A DNA stretch of 64,000 nt from Adineta steineri (Eukaryota; Rotifera; Eurotatoria; Adinetida; Adinetidae). The stretch is from contig CAJNOI010000046.1 of assembly GCA_905250115.1 (NCBI GenBank), positions 421,587 to 485,586 of the forward strand. Reading direction: 5' to 3'. Below the pieces are notes generated by a model. The model worked only from the letters and a program-made list of their open reading frames with translations, was not told where the DNA came from and did not search any database. Below are positions 37,647-48,721 of this stretch, one piece after another; the stretch's first letter is position 1; every line of letters begins with the position of its first letter. Position numbers and translations under genes: made by a program.

Positions 37647-38583
37647 ATGCCTTTATTAGATGCTAATGCTATTGCTCTTCTTCATACACTTCTAACAACA
37701 AATTCACTTTCACGTCTTTCAACATTATGTGCATCATTACAAGCACCTGTCGAACATATTTTATCAATTGTTGCTGCTCATCCTTTTGTTTTTGCTCGTC
37801 TTCGTGCTACTGATTCACCAGGTGATGATCGTATTGCTGTTGTACTTGATCTTACTAATTGTACGTTCTATGCACGTCCACCAAATGGTTGTACGAAAGA
37901 TATTGCTTGTCCCTATTTACATTTATGTCCATCGGTTGTATTACCTAATCGTCGTTGTCAACGACCTCATGATTGTCCATTATCACATTCACTTGATACC
38001 GAACATAATCGACGAGTTATTATTGAACGTGGTCTAGAAAATTTACCACAAAAAACTCTTATTATGCTTATTTTAGCTTCGGCTGATCCAAGTAAAACAG
38101 TAAGAAACCATTTTGATATAAGCTTATATCAATTATTCTTTTATGTATAGTTTGCAGTTTGTCATCATAAGCCAAAACCATGTCGAGAAGCAAATTGTGA
38201 TGATTTACATCTATGTTATTTTTATATGTGTTCACCTCATTTATGCAAATATGGTGATTGTAAAGCTGGACATTCATTAGTAACACAACGTAATATTGAT
38301 TATTTGGAACGTCGTGGTCTTGCACATGTTGAAGCTCTTGATATTATTGCATTGTTTCGAATTGTGGATGAAAATAAGTAAATATCTTTTCTTTCTTTTA
38401 TTGATTATAGAATATTTTATTAATCTATGTGTATTATCTTTATTAAGAAAACGTTCACATATTTATCGGTATCAATTAGAACAACAACAACAACAGCAAC
38501 AACAACCACAACCAATGATGATTATGACTTTAATGATGGATGAACATGGTCAACAACAACAACAACCAATGATAATGTTTTGA
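37647..38583 (+). CDS. ZAP/PARP13-like four-finger CCCH protein, copy 1
   Basis: Exons 37647-38099, 38151-38377, 38448-38583; 271 residues. A helical winged-helix-like start (IALLHTLLTTNSLSRLSTLC) precedes four CCCH fingers at about residues 70-205: CTFYARPPNGCTKDIACPYLH, CPSVVLPNRRCQRPHDCPLSH, CHHKPKPCREANCDDLH and CSPHLCKYGDCKAGH. Between fingers 2 and 3 is RRVIIERGLENLPQKTLIML, matching the linker helix of the ZAP (ZC3HAV1) N-terminal domain, which binds CpG-rich RNA. The C-terminus is Gln-rich (QQQQQQQQPQP) and has no WWE or PARP domain. The expected role is RNA binding; an antiviral role is only an analogy. It is 487 bases before a second copy on the same strand. Confidence 0.75.
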
Positions 38584-39070
38584 GAATATCTTTTCCTTTG
38601 ATAAAGATTAAAACAAGAATGAATGTTTTGAAAAACGCGTTGGTTTTTTTTCTGTTTGTTTTTTGGTTTGTTTTTTCTTGCCGTTACTTTTTTTTCTTCT
38701 CATCATTTATGTGATGTTGTTTTTTCTTCTTCTTTTTCTTTTTCTCAGGTGATCTATATCCAGTGCAATATTCCAGTAACACGAACAGAAGAAAAGGTTG
38801 ATTGATGCATTGCATGTAGTCTGTTTCGCAGTTATTTTTTATCGTGCTTTAGTTTTTTTTCTCGTTAAAAAATCTAAACACTATTTTTTGTCATGTTTAA
38901 TAACAAGAAAAGAATATCGAACATTGATTAAAAATAAAAACGAAAAGTTTTATTTAATGGATATCATTTTTGAGAAACAAAAAAAAAACCTAAAAATGAT
39001 ATTTCATATTTTATCTATTTTCCTTCTTGCAGATGTTTAATTAAAAGAAAAAAAGAAAAAAACTAATAAA
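38584..39070. other. Spacer between the tandem ZAP-like genes
   Basis: T-rich sequence including TTCTTCTTCTTTTTCTTTTTCTC runs. A short frame at 38798-39040 looks like chance. Confidence 0.5.
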
Positions 39071-40703
39071 ATGGAAGAAGTGATAAGTCTTATTAAACAT
39101 TTACTTACTACAAGATATTCAATTGATAGTGTAGATTCAATTGTCAAACATTTGAAAATTTCAAAAAATCATCTTCTACAATTAATAAATGAGGAATCTT
39201 ATAAAGAATATTTTCAATTATTACATCCATCAAATAATTATCATCAAGGAGTAGAAAAAATTGCTCTTACATTAGATGTATGTATGAAAGAAAAATCAAA
39301 TAGATATCTTTTATTTTTTTCTTTGTTGTGCCTTATAATTTAGCTGTTTTGTTGTACACATTATGCTCAGCATTGTAAAAATCAATCGTGTTCATTTTTG
39401 CATTTATGTCCATATAATATTCGACCAATGTATACAAAATGTACAAATAAAACTTGTCCATATGATCATGATATTTTACAAAGTAGTCATAATCGAAAAA
39501 TTATTGATGCTCGTGGTTTAAATTTTATACCAACAATTACATTACATGAAATAATACGAGCAAGTGCTGACCCAATTCGAACAGTAAAATAAAAATTCTT
39601 CAATAGATCGATTTTATATTTTATCTATTTAGTTTTGGGTATGTACTGATCATGGAAAGAAAAGTGGTTGTTCAAAGAAAAATCATTGTGATAAATTACA
39701 TTACTGTTATTATGCATTAATTGATGCTTGTACAAAACCATATTGCCCACATACGATAAATGATGCTTGTCTTGCATATTTTCGACAAAAAGATTTAATT
39801 GAACAAGATCAAGACGATATTCTTAATGCATTTAAAAAAGTTCTTCGACAACGGTACAAAACATTTCATATTAGAATAAGTGAATTATTTTTATTTTGTT
39901 TATAGAAAACTTGATTATGTTAATACAGGCAATATGTCTTATCATACATTATCATCTTCATCAAGTCCGAAGACTTCAAACTCTGGTCATAATCAACGGT
40001 AAATAAATTCGATACATTTCTTTCGAAAACATAGATATTTCTTTTTCTTTTCTAGTAAATCATCAAATAATAAACAACATCGTACATCATCTTCTTCTAG
40101 AAAATCAACACCAATAGAAATAACATCAGCAAGATCAACCTGCGACGATATTTTATCAACGAAATCTGATTCTTCACCACCATTACCTGACCATGAACAA
40201 GATATTCTTCTTGAAGATTCTTATGATCGATATGATTATGTACAAACCGAACATTATCTATCAGATGAACTTGGATTTCCAATTAAATTATTAACATTGA
40301 AAAGTATTTATTCACGAAATAAAGAAACTGAATGGTATTTTTCTATTTAATTGTTTATTCAATTTTTAATTATAAAAAGAAAATTTCTTTTAGTGCAAAT
40401 AAACGTTCAAAACCAATATATTATTATTATCCAATTAGAGATCCTGCTGAGATTTTTCGAACACTACGATGGCAAAATGAAGATAAACGTTTAATTAAAC
40501 CTCTTATTGTTTATGCTAACGTACGCGATGCACATGATGCAGCAAAACAAAATTTTGAAAATAATCAATTTTGTATTTTTCGCATACATCTTTTTCATTC
40601 CGGTGTTATTAACGGTGATTTATTACCAGAAAATCGTCTTCAATTAAAAGATCCATCAAAAATGTGTTTTGATCGTATGTGGATTTATATATTCAATCTT
40701 TAG
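39071..40703 (+). CDS. ZAP/PARP13-like four-finger CCCH protein, copy 2
   Basis: Exons 39071-39277, 39344-39583, 39633-39853, 39906-39998, 40056-40334, 40394-40703; 449 residues. The layout matches copy 1: an N-terminal helical segment, CTHYAQHCKNQSCSFLH, CPYNIRPMYTKCTNKTCPYDH, the linker NRKIIDARGLNFIPTITLHE, then CSKKNHCDKLH and a fourth, weaker finger (CTKPYCPH). After a Ser-rich disordered segment there is a C-terminal domain of about 110 residues (SKPIYYYYPIRDPAEIFRTL then WQNEDKRLIKPLIVYANVRD) that I do not recognise and that copy 1 lacks. Intron phases support a full reading frame. The two genes are probably an old tandem duplication with divergent tails. Confidence 0.75.
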
Positions 40704-42338
40704 AGACAAGAGAATTATTTATCGTTTCTTTTTCAAAAGAAAAACAAATGATACAAATCATTTTAATGTGGGTTTAAGCAGCAATGTGAGATATTTCTTT
40801 TCCATACTGATATCTGTGTATGTCTTTTTCTTGTGTTTTATTTTACTTTTTTTTTAAAACATTGTATGTATAGAATTCCTTTTTTTCTATGTCATTGAGA
40901 TGATTGTAACCTATGACATAGCATATATTTTAATCCTGAACTATATAAAAAACAACCATGAACGAATAAGATAAAATTTTAAATATACAAGAATAGAAGA
41001 AGTATTTTATCATGCATCGAAAAATACTGATATGATAAAAGAAAAAAGTTTTCTTGTTAATTTTGATACTAATTCTCATAATTATTTAATGTCTCTCATC
41101 TAGTGCGTGAGTAGTATAAGTCAAAAATGACATTTATCATCTATGTATATCATTAAACGACCTTTTTCAAAAAGAAAATGTCTTGATATATTGGTACTTC
41201 CTCTTGTTCATCTAATCTAGGGTGCATGATATTTCATTTTAAAAATATCAACAGATAATGAATTAATTTCAGAAATGTTTATGAAAATGCATTTTAAAGT
41301 AAGAGATTTTTATCAAGTAATTAGATGTCGATTATAATCTTAACTTTCATAATGTCTTTTATTTTTATATACAAAAATAATGATCATTAGTGTTCGATGA
41401 TTGAGATACCTCGAATAAGATGAAAGAATAACTGTATAGTAAATGACAAATTAACACATAAGATAGTAATAGATTTGAAGTCTCTAGATAATTATATTTA
41501 CTTACGGTGATATAGTAGATAATGACAAGAGTACTATTTTAAACCATATATAAAATTGCGACCATTTTTTTTTCAGATGTGTTTGATACAAAAATAATCT
41601 TATTGCGAAACATCAGTGAGAAAAACATCTGTATGTAACGATTATAGATTTATCTATATTTAGTATGTTTTATCATTGCATCGATAAATAATGTTCTTTT
41701 TGCTAATTGCTTATTGAATACTAGTTGAGGATATATTTTCAAAACTAATAGTTATTTTTAGCGTTCTCCCTCAAGGCATCAATTACGTTGTTTCTATTTT
41801 TAGATAAAACGACGACATTTATTTCTCAATAAAATTTTTCTTCTTTTGTATTTCACGTTTTCTTCGTTGTTGATAAATTTCTAAAAAAAAGTTTCTTTTA
41901 TCTAATTCTAATAACTTCATATATTTATGTTTATGTTTTAAATCATATATAATATTTGTAATACTCTAGAAACAAGCGCCCTCTATCGATGTTATAAATC
42001 AAAATAGTTTCATTTAAAATATTAATTGAAATAATAATTCAATAAATAGATTTCTTGTTTTTATTGAATTTATTTTCATGAAAATTTTTAAACTTGTTAA
42101 AACTTCCAAACCAATAGAAAATATTCGAGAATCTAAGAATAGAAAAAAAATAAGATCTAATTTTTTTTTATTCTCTTTTGTATATCGACCGGTTTGTGTC
42201 TATGTGTACAAAACATCGTCAATAATTCATTCAACTATATATTTGTCTTCTTCTATTACATCTTTTTTCTCTTATTTTATCAATAAGTTAAAAAAAAATA
42301 TTTCAAATTTTAATTTTCCAAATTAATCAACAATTGAA
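40704..42338. other. Intergenic region upstream of endosulfine
   Basis: 1.6 kb of AT-rich sequence without a supported gene; the frame at 42078-42326 is low-complexity. It contains the GCGCCCTCTATCGAT motif at 41976-41990. Confidence 0.5.
41976..41990 (+). promoter_or_regulatory. GCGCCCTCT motif upstream of endosulfine
   Basis: GCGCCCTCTATCGAT is one base different from the copy at 36007-36021. It lies about 350 bases upstream of its gene's start codon, close to the spacing at PSMA7. Confidence 0.35.
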
Positions 42339-42850
42339 ATGGCTTCATCTACTGAAAATACAACACCATCGGTTGGTATTTTTTTTTATTGAATAATTTA
42401 TAAAAAGCATATAAATTCATCTATAATTTAGAATAATAATTCTACACCTGAAATAAATGAAGAAGCAAAACTACGAGCTAAATATGGCGGAGCACTTCCT
42501 CGACAACAAAATATGTTAACAAAAAAATTATTAAATAAAGTAATCAGAAACGATAAAAGAAATTTATTTATATGAAATATTTTTTTTAGCCAAAATATTT
42601 CGATTCTGGAGATTATAATGTTGCAAAATCACAAGGTAAATTAGCTGCAAGTAAACCTGATCCAACAAATAAAACTAATAGTAATAAAGAAGCAATACCA
42701 TCAATAGTACCGGAAACAATCACTGGTCATGAAATACCAACACCTGAAACAGTCATGCCAAGAAAGTTATCATGTGCTGCTACATTAACACCACAAACAA
42801 CACCTATAATAATTAATAATTCTATGTCATCACCATCACATTCACAATGA
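42339..42850 (+). CDS. ENSA: Endosulfine / ARPP19 (PP2A-B55 inhibitor)
   Basis: Exons 42339-42371, 42432-42539, 42590-42850; 133 residues. The family signature KYFDSGDYNVAK, with the Greatwall/MAST phosphorylation serine in FDSGDY, is intact. It is preceded by EEAKLRAKYGGALPRQ, also family-typical. When phosphorylated by Greatwall kinase the protein inhibits PP2A-B55 and allows mitotic entry. The rest is disordered; PRKLSCAATL near the C-terminus could be a PKA-type site, as in ARPP19/ENSA tails. Length is near the family norm. Confidence 0.93.
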
Positions 42851-44007
42851 GAATATTCGAAAATTTGGAAAAAAAAATTTATCAAAAAACAAAACCATAG
42901 ATTTCTTTTTCCTGTCATTTTCTTTATTTCAATTCATTCTTTTCGTATTATTATTATTATTATTATTATCTTCTTTTTTCTCTGTATATATGTGAGAGTA
43001 TTTTCGAAAAAAATCAACACATACACACACACGCACACATATAAGATTTACATCATTCTTCTTATTTTTGATTCTGTATAGAAGTTAAATTTTCATCGAT
43101 CTTTTTTTTGAAAAGAAAAATGAAAACATTACAAAAAATCTCAATATTTTATTATAAAACTACGAGAATACATAATAAAAATAAACTATCATAAAAATTA
43201 CGACATGAATTTCTGAATAATCCCGGAAATAATTATTCGCCACGTTATGGGGTTTCCATTTATCACAGTTGATATAATATATTCTTTACTATATAGATAA
43301 ATGTAAATGTCATATATTTGATGAACACAATTATTAAAGGTGATCAGACATACTATAGGATCAATATTAGATCGTTAAACATTGTAATTCGGAAAAACGT
43401 ACATTACGTTCTACCTAATAGCATTAGAAAATTAACTCTACTAACAACCATCTGATGAATGTTTTTCCTGATTTTACGGAAGTATTCTGCAAACATCACA
43501 TTTTCTACATGACATACATTATTATTATTTCTTAGTAGTAGAACTAATTCGAAGAAGTATTCAATTGTAAAATCATTTTTAAATTTAAAATAAATCAAGA
43601 GAGAAAACGAAAAGAAATTAGTAATAATAATGATAATTTTTTTTCAATGCATAATATCAACATCATAAAAAATATCTACATTCTTAATAGATAAAAATTA
43701 TATAAGAGCAAAAGTAAGACGAACATCAAAGAGAAGAAAAAAAAAAGAAACCTCAAAAAACAATAATATTCGTCGTTTGTCTATCAGAAATGCTGTAATA
43801 TTAATTACAACATTATGATATAATTAACAAAGAAATAATTCAGTTACATTTTGAATAAATTACAATAGAAAAAAATCAGATTGTTATATTTTCTTGGTGT
43901 TTTTTTTAGTAAATATATGTATATATGTATTTATAAGTAGTATGATCAAATAAAATGTAGAAACGATTGTTCTTTATTTTTTTTCATTGTTGTTGTTGTT
44001 TTATTAT
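42851..44007. other. Convergent 3' spacer
   Basis: AT-rich, with a (TTA/TAT)n run near 42947-42970 and an ACACAC tract near 43021-43040. It separates the endosulfine and vestigial-like stop codons. No gene is seen. Confidence 0.55.
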
Positions 44008-45162
44008 TTAACAAGACAAATGATGATTTGAATACCAAGGTGGTGATGCTGTTGAATCTTTAATATTTGGATTTTCTAAACCCATTGATGATGTATTTGT
44101 ACCCATTAAATCAAAACCTTGAAAGTAAATACAAATAATAATAATAAAAAAAGAAACAAATGTTTGCTTTATTTTTACTTTGAGTAGGAAATGCATAGGA
44201 TGCTGTAGCCATCATTGATCCACCAAGATGATAATCAAAATGATGAGATGTTGGTGTATAACCATGATGAGATTGTTTTTCATTATGAAACATTTGTGCA
44301 GCGGCTGCAGCTCCAATAGCTGCTGCTGTAACAACATCCATATCGGGTGGTGTATGATGATGATAACGTCCTGTATTGTTATTATTATTATTATTATTTG
44401 TATTATTGGGTGATCCAATTGGATGTAAATGATTGCTTGACATATTTGATGAACATGATGAAGATGGTGTTGTTGCTGTTGGATTTGTTGAATACGGTAA
44501 ACGATACGTATGATGATGATGCATCCAATCAGTATATTCATTTTGTGATGTTGGAAGATAAGTTGGATGTGGATACGAAGTTGGTGATGCCATAAAATTA
44601 GGCCAGAAAGTACTTGATGGACTCATCATGCTTGAATAACCATAAGATGATGTTCGAGGATCTAAATAAATTTCTTTACATGTATTTTTTTTTATAATAC
44701 GAAAACATTTATTCTAAACTTATAATGATAATATAAATCATAATAGAAACAGATGTAGTAATATCTTATATGTATATATATGTCAAAAATAGTATTCAAC
44801 TTACCTCGTGTTGGAATTGTTCTTGTTGAATTAAATGAAATTGGTTGTTTAAGTGCTTTATCAAAATGTTCATCAATAACCGAACTTGATTCTCCTGTAT
44901 AATATCGATAAACAATTGCATTTTCTGATGAACATTCAACAATTTTTCCATCTGTTATTGTTGTTCGTGGTGTTGAACGATGATTCATTCGATGTGATTT
45001 ATTATCAAATGAATCAATTGATACATTTGATTGTATTCGTGTTGATTGTTGTTCATCATGAAGACTATTTAACATATGATCAAGATGAGCTATAGGACCA
45101 TCATTAATTAATGTTGAATTATTATTATTTAAATTTTCATTAACAAGTGTATTAGTACTCAT
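44008..45162 (-). CDS. Vestigial-like (VGLL) TEAD cofactor
   Basis: Exons 45162-44805, 44661-44179, 44117-44008; 316 residues. The diagnostic part is AIVYRYYTGESSSVIDEHFD followed by KAL, which matches the TONDU motif of vestigial/VGLL proteins (F/Y-x-G-D-x-x-S-V-V-D-E-H-F-x-x-A-L). This motif binds the TEAD/Scalloped transcription factor. The rest is low complexity: Asn, His, Ser/Pro and Ala runs. Vestigial proteins are nuclear co-regulators of tissue identity. Among the types, the single N-terminal-half TONDU motif fits vestigial/VGLL1-3 better than VGLL4, which has two. The large spacer upstream (45163-47046) suits a developmental gene. Confidence 0.8.
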
Positions 45163-47046
45163 CGAGGATGTACATACATATATATATAAGTAATCTAAAA
45201 TAATTTCATGAATGTTAGGATCATTATAATGTATGAAGAAAACTTAATACTAATTTAAAAAATGTCGAAACATCCACATTAATACCTTACCAGTTATGCA
45301 TCTTGTTATAGAGAAAATAAAATATAAAAATAAAGAAGAAGAAGAAAAAAATGATTTTCTGTTTCATTTCGACTTTGTATTCTATCTGATCACGTAGAAC
45401 TAAATTCCATTGCATATGTGTCATGTTGTTGATGCTGGGATTTTTTTTTTACTCGTTCGAGAATAAACGTTATCTATCGTCGTTTGAAATGCATACCATC
45501 TTGGAACAACATAACGTCTCATCTTCTTGATTCATACATGCACAAACGCGCGCGCTTTCACTCTATCTTTCCCACACGAAGTAATTAGAGTGTAAGAGCT
45601 TATCGGCTACCAATCGAATTCCATTCCGAAAATGCGAATGAGGAAAGAAGAATAAGAAGAAGAAAAAGAAGACAAGACGAAGAAGAAGAAATAAAGATAG
45701 ATGATTGATAGGGTACGCGTGTATGTTCACCAGACCAACGCGTTGATCATGTTTGTTTGTTTTACTTTTGCCACATTCATAATCAATTCGATCATCACCT
45801 ACACACATACACGATGGAGATTAATTTTTTTTGTTTCATCTTCTCGGAGTCAAAATACACATTTGCGTAACAATTGTGTATGATCATCCAAAAAAAAAGA
45901 AAGAGAAAAGTGACTTTATGTTGTCTTTCGTTGAATCTTGATTGTACAAAACATGTCACTCATTATTGACATAGCTTGATAGTTGTGGTGGACATTGACA
46001 TTTGCTCGAAGATCATTACAATACACATGTGAAACAACACGCATGTATATAAAACTCGTTACAAAAGAGCAAAATTCTTTTCCTAGCTTTTTCTTCTTCG
46101 CTTCGCTTTCTATTATTAATGATGGATAGTCTACAAATAATTACAGTATCAGTATTTTCTTTTCTCTAATAGATATGATCAATTGAGTTTGTTTTGCTTG
46201 TATTTTTTTTTATCTAGAAAGTTTTATCAAATGAGCGGCATTTTTAAAGAATTTATTGTATTATTCTTAATTTCAAATGTATGTTAAAACAAAATTGAAA
46301 AAAACGATACATGTCGATGAATTTCTTTTCTTTTGATATTAAATAATCGTACATATTTTAGAATTAAATAAGAAAAAGAATGAAGATATAAGAGAACTCC
46401 TGCTGATGTGGTAGAATGATTGATGCAATTAAAATGATATCCATAATAATTGATGTACTATGAGACAGAAACGAAGAGTTCATTTAAAAAAAAATGATAA
46501 GATCTTGGCACACAGCTGACGTGATTAATTTAAAATATGTCAACAATGTTTCATTCAAAAAAAATTAGTCTCAATTCTATTCAATATATTTCGTCCTAGA
46601 ATATATTAACTTCATTTTATTCGATATTCTTTATTAATTATGTTATCTATTCATATGAGAACCTATATTTTCTGATAATTGAAGATGAGTGATATATATA
46701 TATATATTCTATTAGTTTATCTGCATCTGATCTGGTATTCGATACTACTTCTTGCATAAATGATATCCATAAATTATAGTTATAATTATTATGTAGTATA
46801 TCTCTCTTTAGAAATCTTATACAACTTATGAATTGAAAATTAAGAAAAATGTGTACTGTGACTTACTAAGAATTTTTAAGTATATTTTTTCTTTCTTTTT
46901 GTAATAAATGTTCTATTTGAGAATATCCTTGTATAAGAATGTAATAATACAATCTAAAGAATTTTTCTTATTTATTTATCTTTCAAATAAACATTTTTTT
47001 ATTCTTTCTTTTTCTTTTTTTATCAGTACAATTATATTTTTCGTTA
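45163..47046. other. Intergenic region upstream of the vestigial-like gene
   Basis: AT-rich with a small CG-rich spot (ACGCGCGCGC near 45546-45555), purine-rich GAAGAA tracts at about 45640-45695 and TA repeats near 46692-46708. No supported gene. Confidence 0.5.
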
Positions 47047-48473
47047 TTAATTTGTAACTAATTTACCATTTGGATAAACATATTTAGTACGAATAAATTG
47101 TTTATCCATATTTTCTATTCGATAAATTGATTGAAATATTCGATAGATTGATGTTAATGGTAATGAAATACCGATTAATCCTATTCCAGCAAGAAATGAA
47201 CAAAGAATTTTTCCAGTTGGTGATAATGGTACACGTTTAGCATCACCAACTGTAATTGTTGATATTGTAACAATATTAAATAAATCTTCTAAACGTGTTA
47301 TAGAAGCTTGATCCCAATTTTTTTCAATAATTTGTATAATAACACCAAATGTAAATACAAAAAAAAGTATTATTAAACCAATTGACATAATATATTTAAA
47401 TGCTTTTTCAATACCATAAAAAAGTATTCGTAATGATTTAATATAACGACAAAGACGAACAAATCGAAATAAACGTAAAAGTATTAAATATTGGAATAAT
47501 TTAATATAAAAAAATGGATCACGTTTATCATTATTAAAATCATTTATTTCATATAATATTAAATAAAACCAACCAGAAATTAATATAAATAAATCAAAGA
47601 TATTAATAAGTAAAACAAATGTTAACCATTTGTATGGAGATGATAAAAGACGAAGAAGATATTCAAATGTTATAAAAATAGTACATACTAAATAGACAAA
47701 AGAAATCAATTGAATAATTTTAATTGAAAAATAAACTTTGTTCGATTTTATAAATCCATTGTCCTACAATTTTTGATGGCCGAAAATCAAAAAAAATATT
47801 ATCACAATGAGGTGAATTTTGATTTGAAAATAATTTATAACAAATAATTTTATTTCTTGATAATTGTGGAAGAAGTTCAATTGAAATATTAAAACAATAG
47901 AGTAATGAAATAATTAAACATATGAATTGTATCTTAAAAAATGAAAAAAGTTTTTCTTTTATCTTTTTAAATACAAAATATTTTACTAATTGTGTTAGAA
48001 ATGAATAATCATTATATTCTAATGATATCCAAATCAATCGTTGAATTTTATTAAATGGTACAATACGATGATAATTTAGAAGTTCTTCATCGATTTCAGT
48101 TTTATAAAAATCTTGAATTAGTTGTTTATCAATTTGAAAATATTTAAGTTCTTCGAAGAATATAATCGGTTCATAGATTGTCGGTGCATTTAATTTGCCT
48201 GTTTCATAATAGTTTATTATTGCTTCAAATGAAATAATATGTCGATCAATAATATATTGTTGTTTTATTTTATTATAGAAAGTAATACGACGTTTTGGAT
48301 CACCTAAATAGAAAAATATTGATGAATTGCGTTTTGTTTGTTTTCGCTCGCATTTACGAATAAGTCAAACCGAGAAGTGTATTTGGAAAACGATTTAAAG
48401 ATGTTTCACGAATGAGAAATATAGTACCGAGACAATTGATTTCAATTAGATTTGATGAATAAGAAGTAGACAT
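47047..48473 (-). CDS. Kv-type potassium channel subunit with altered filter
   Basis: Exons 48473-48371, 48303-47737, 47687-47047; 436 residues. The T1/BTB tetramerisation domain is clear (INCLGTIFLIRETSLNRFPN, TLLGDPKRRITFYNK, IIDRHIISFEAIINYYETGK, IIFFEELKYFQID). Then come S1, S2 (ICTIFITFEYLLRLLSSPYK), S3, and S4 with spaced arginines (RLFRFVRLCRYIKSLR), then S5, the pore and S6. The expected TVGYGD filter is replaced by TISTITVGDAKRVP, with no GYG. S6 has LIGISLPL where Kv channels have the PVP bend. It may be a modulatory or silent subunit, a channel with changed selectivity, or non-conducting. Apart from the filter it looks intact and expressed. Confidence 0.85.
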
Positions 48474-48721
48474 ATTTAGTTATTGATCATTTTTATAATT
48501 CAATATTTATTCCGCGCATTTTAATAATTTTTACTATGCGATACATTGATTATCATTGTTATAGAATGAGAGTTCAAATATTACTTATAATTACATTCAT
48601 TGAATATTAGAAATATCTTTAGCATTCTACCTATCGCACTCATTTGACTGTTTTTCAAGTTTAGATTTCATTCAATATTGAAATTTTTTTGAAAAAATAT
48701 ATTATATTAATATCTTTTTTT

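Noticed and set aside
43010-43045. ACACACACACGCACACAT tract as another telomere-like element
   Set aside because: It is a plain CA microsatellite without the CCCACA unit and without a complementary arm.
44212-44595. Several frames on both strands overlapping the vestigial-like gene
   Set aside because: They are shadows of the trinucleotide-rich (CAT/ATG/AAT) coding exon of the vestigial-like gene.
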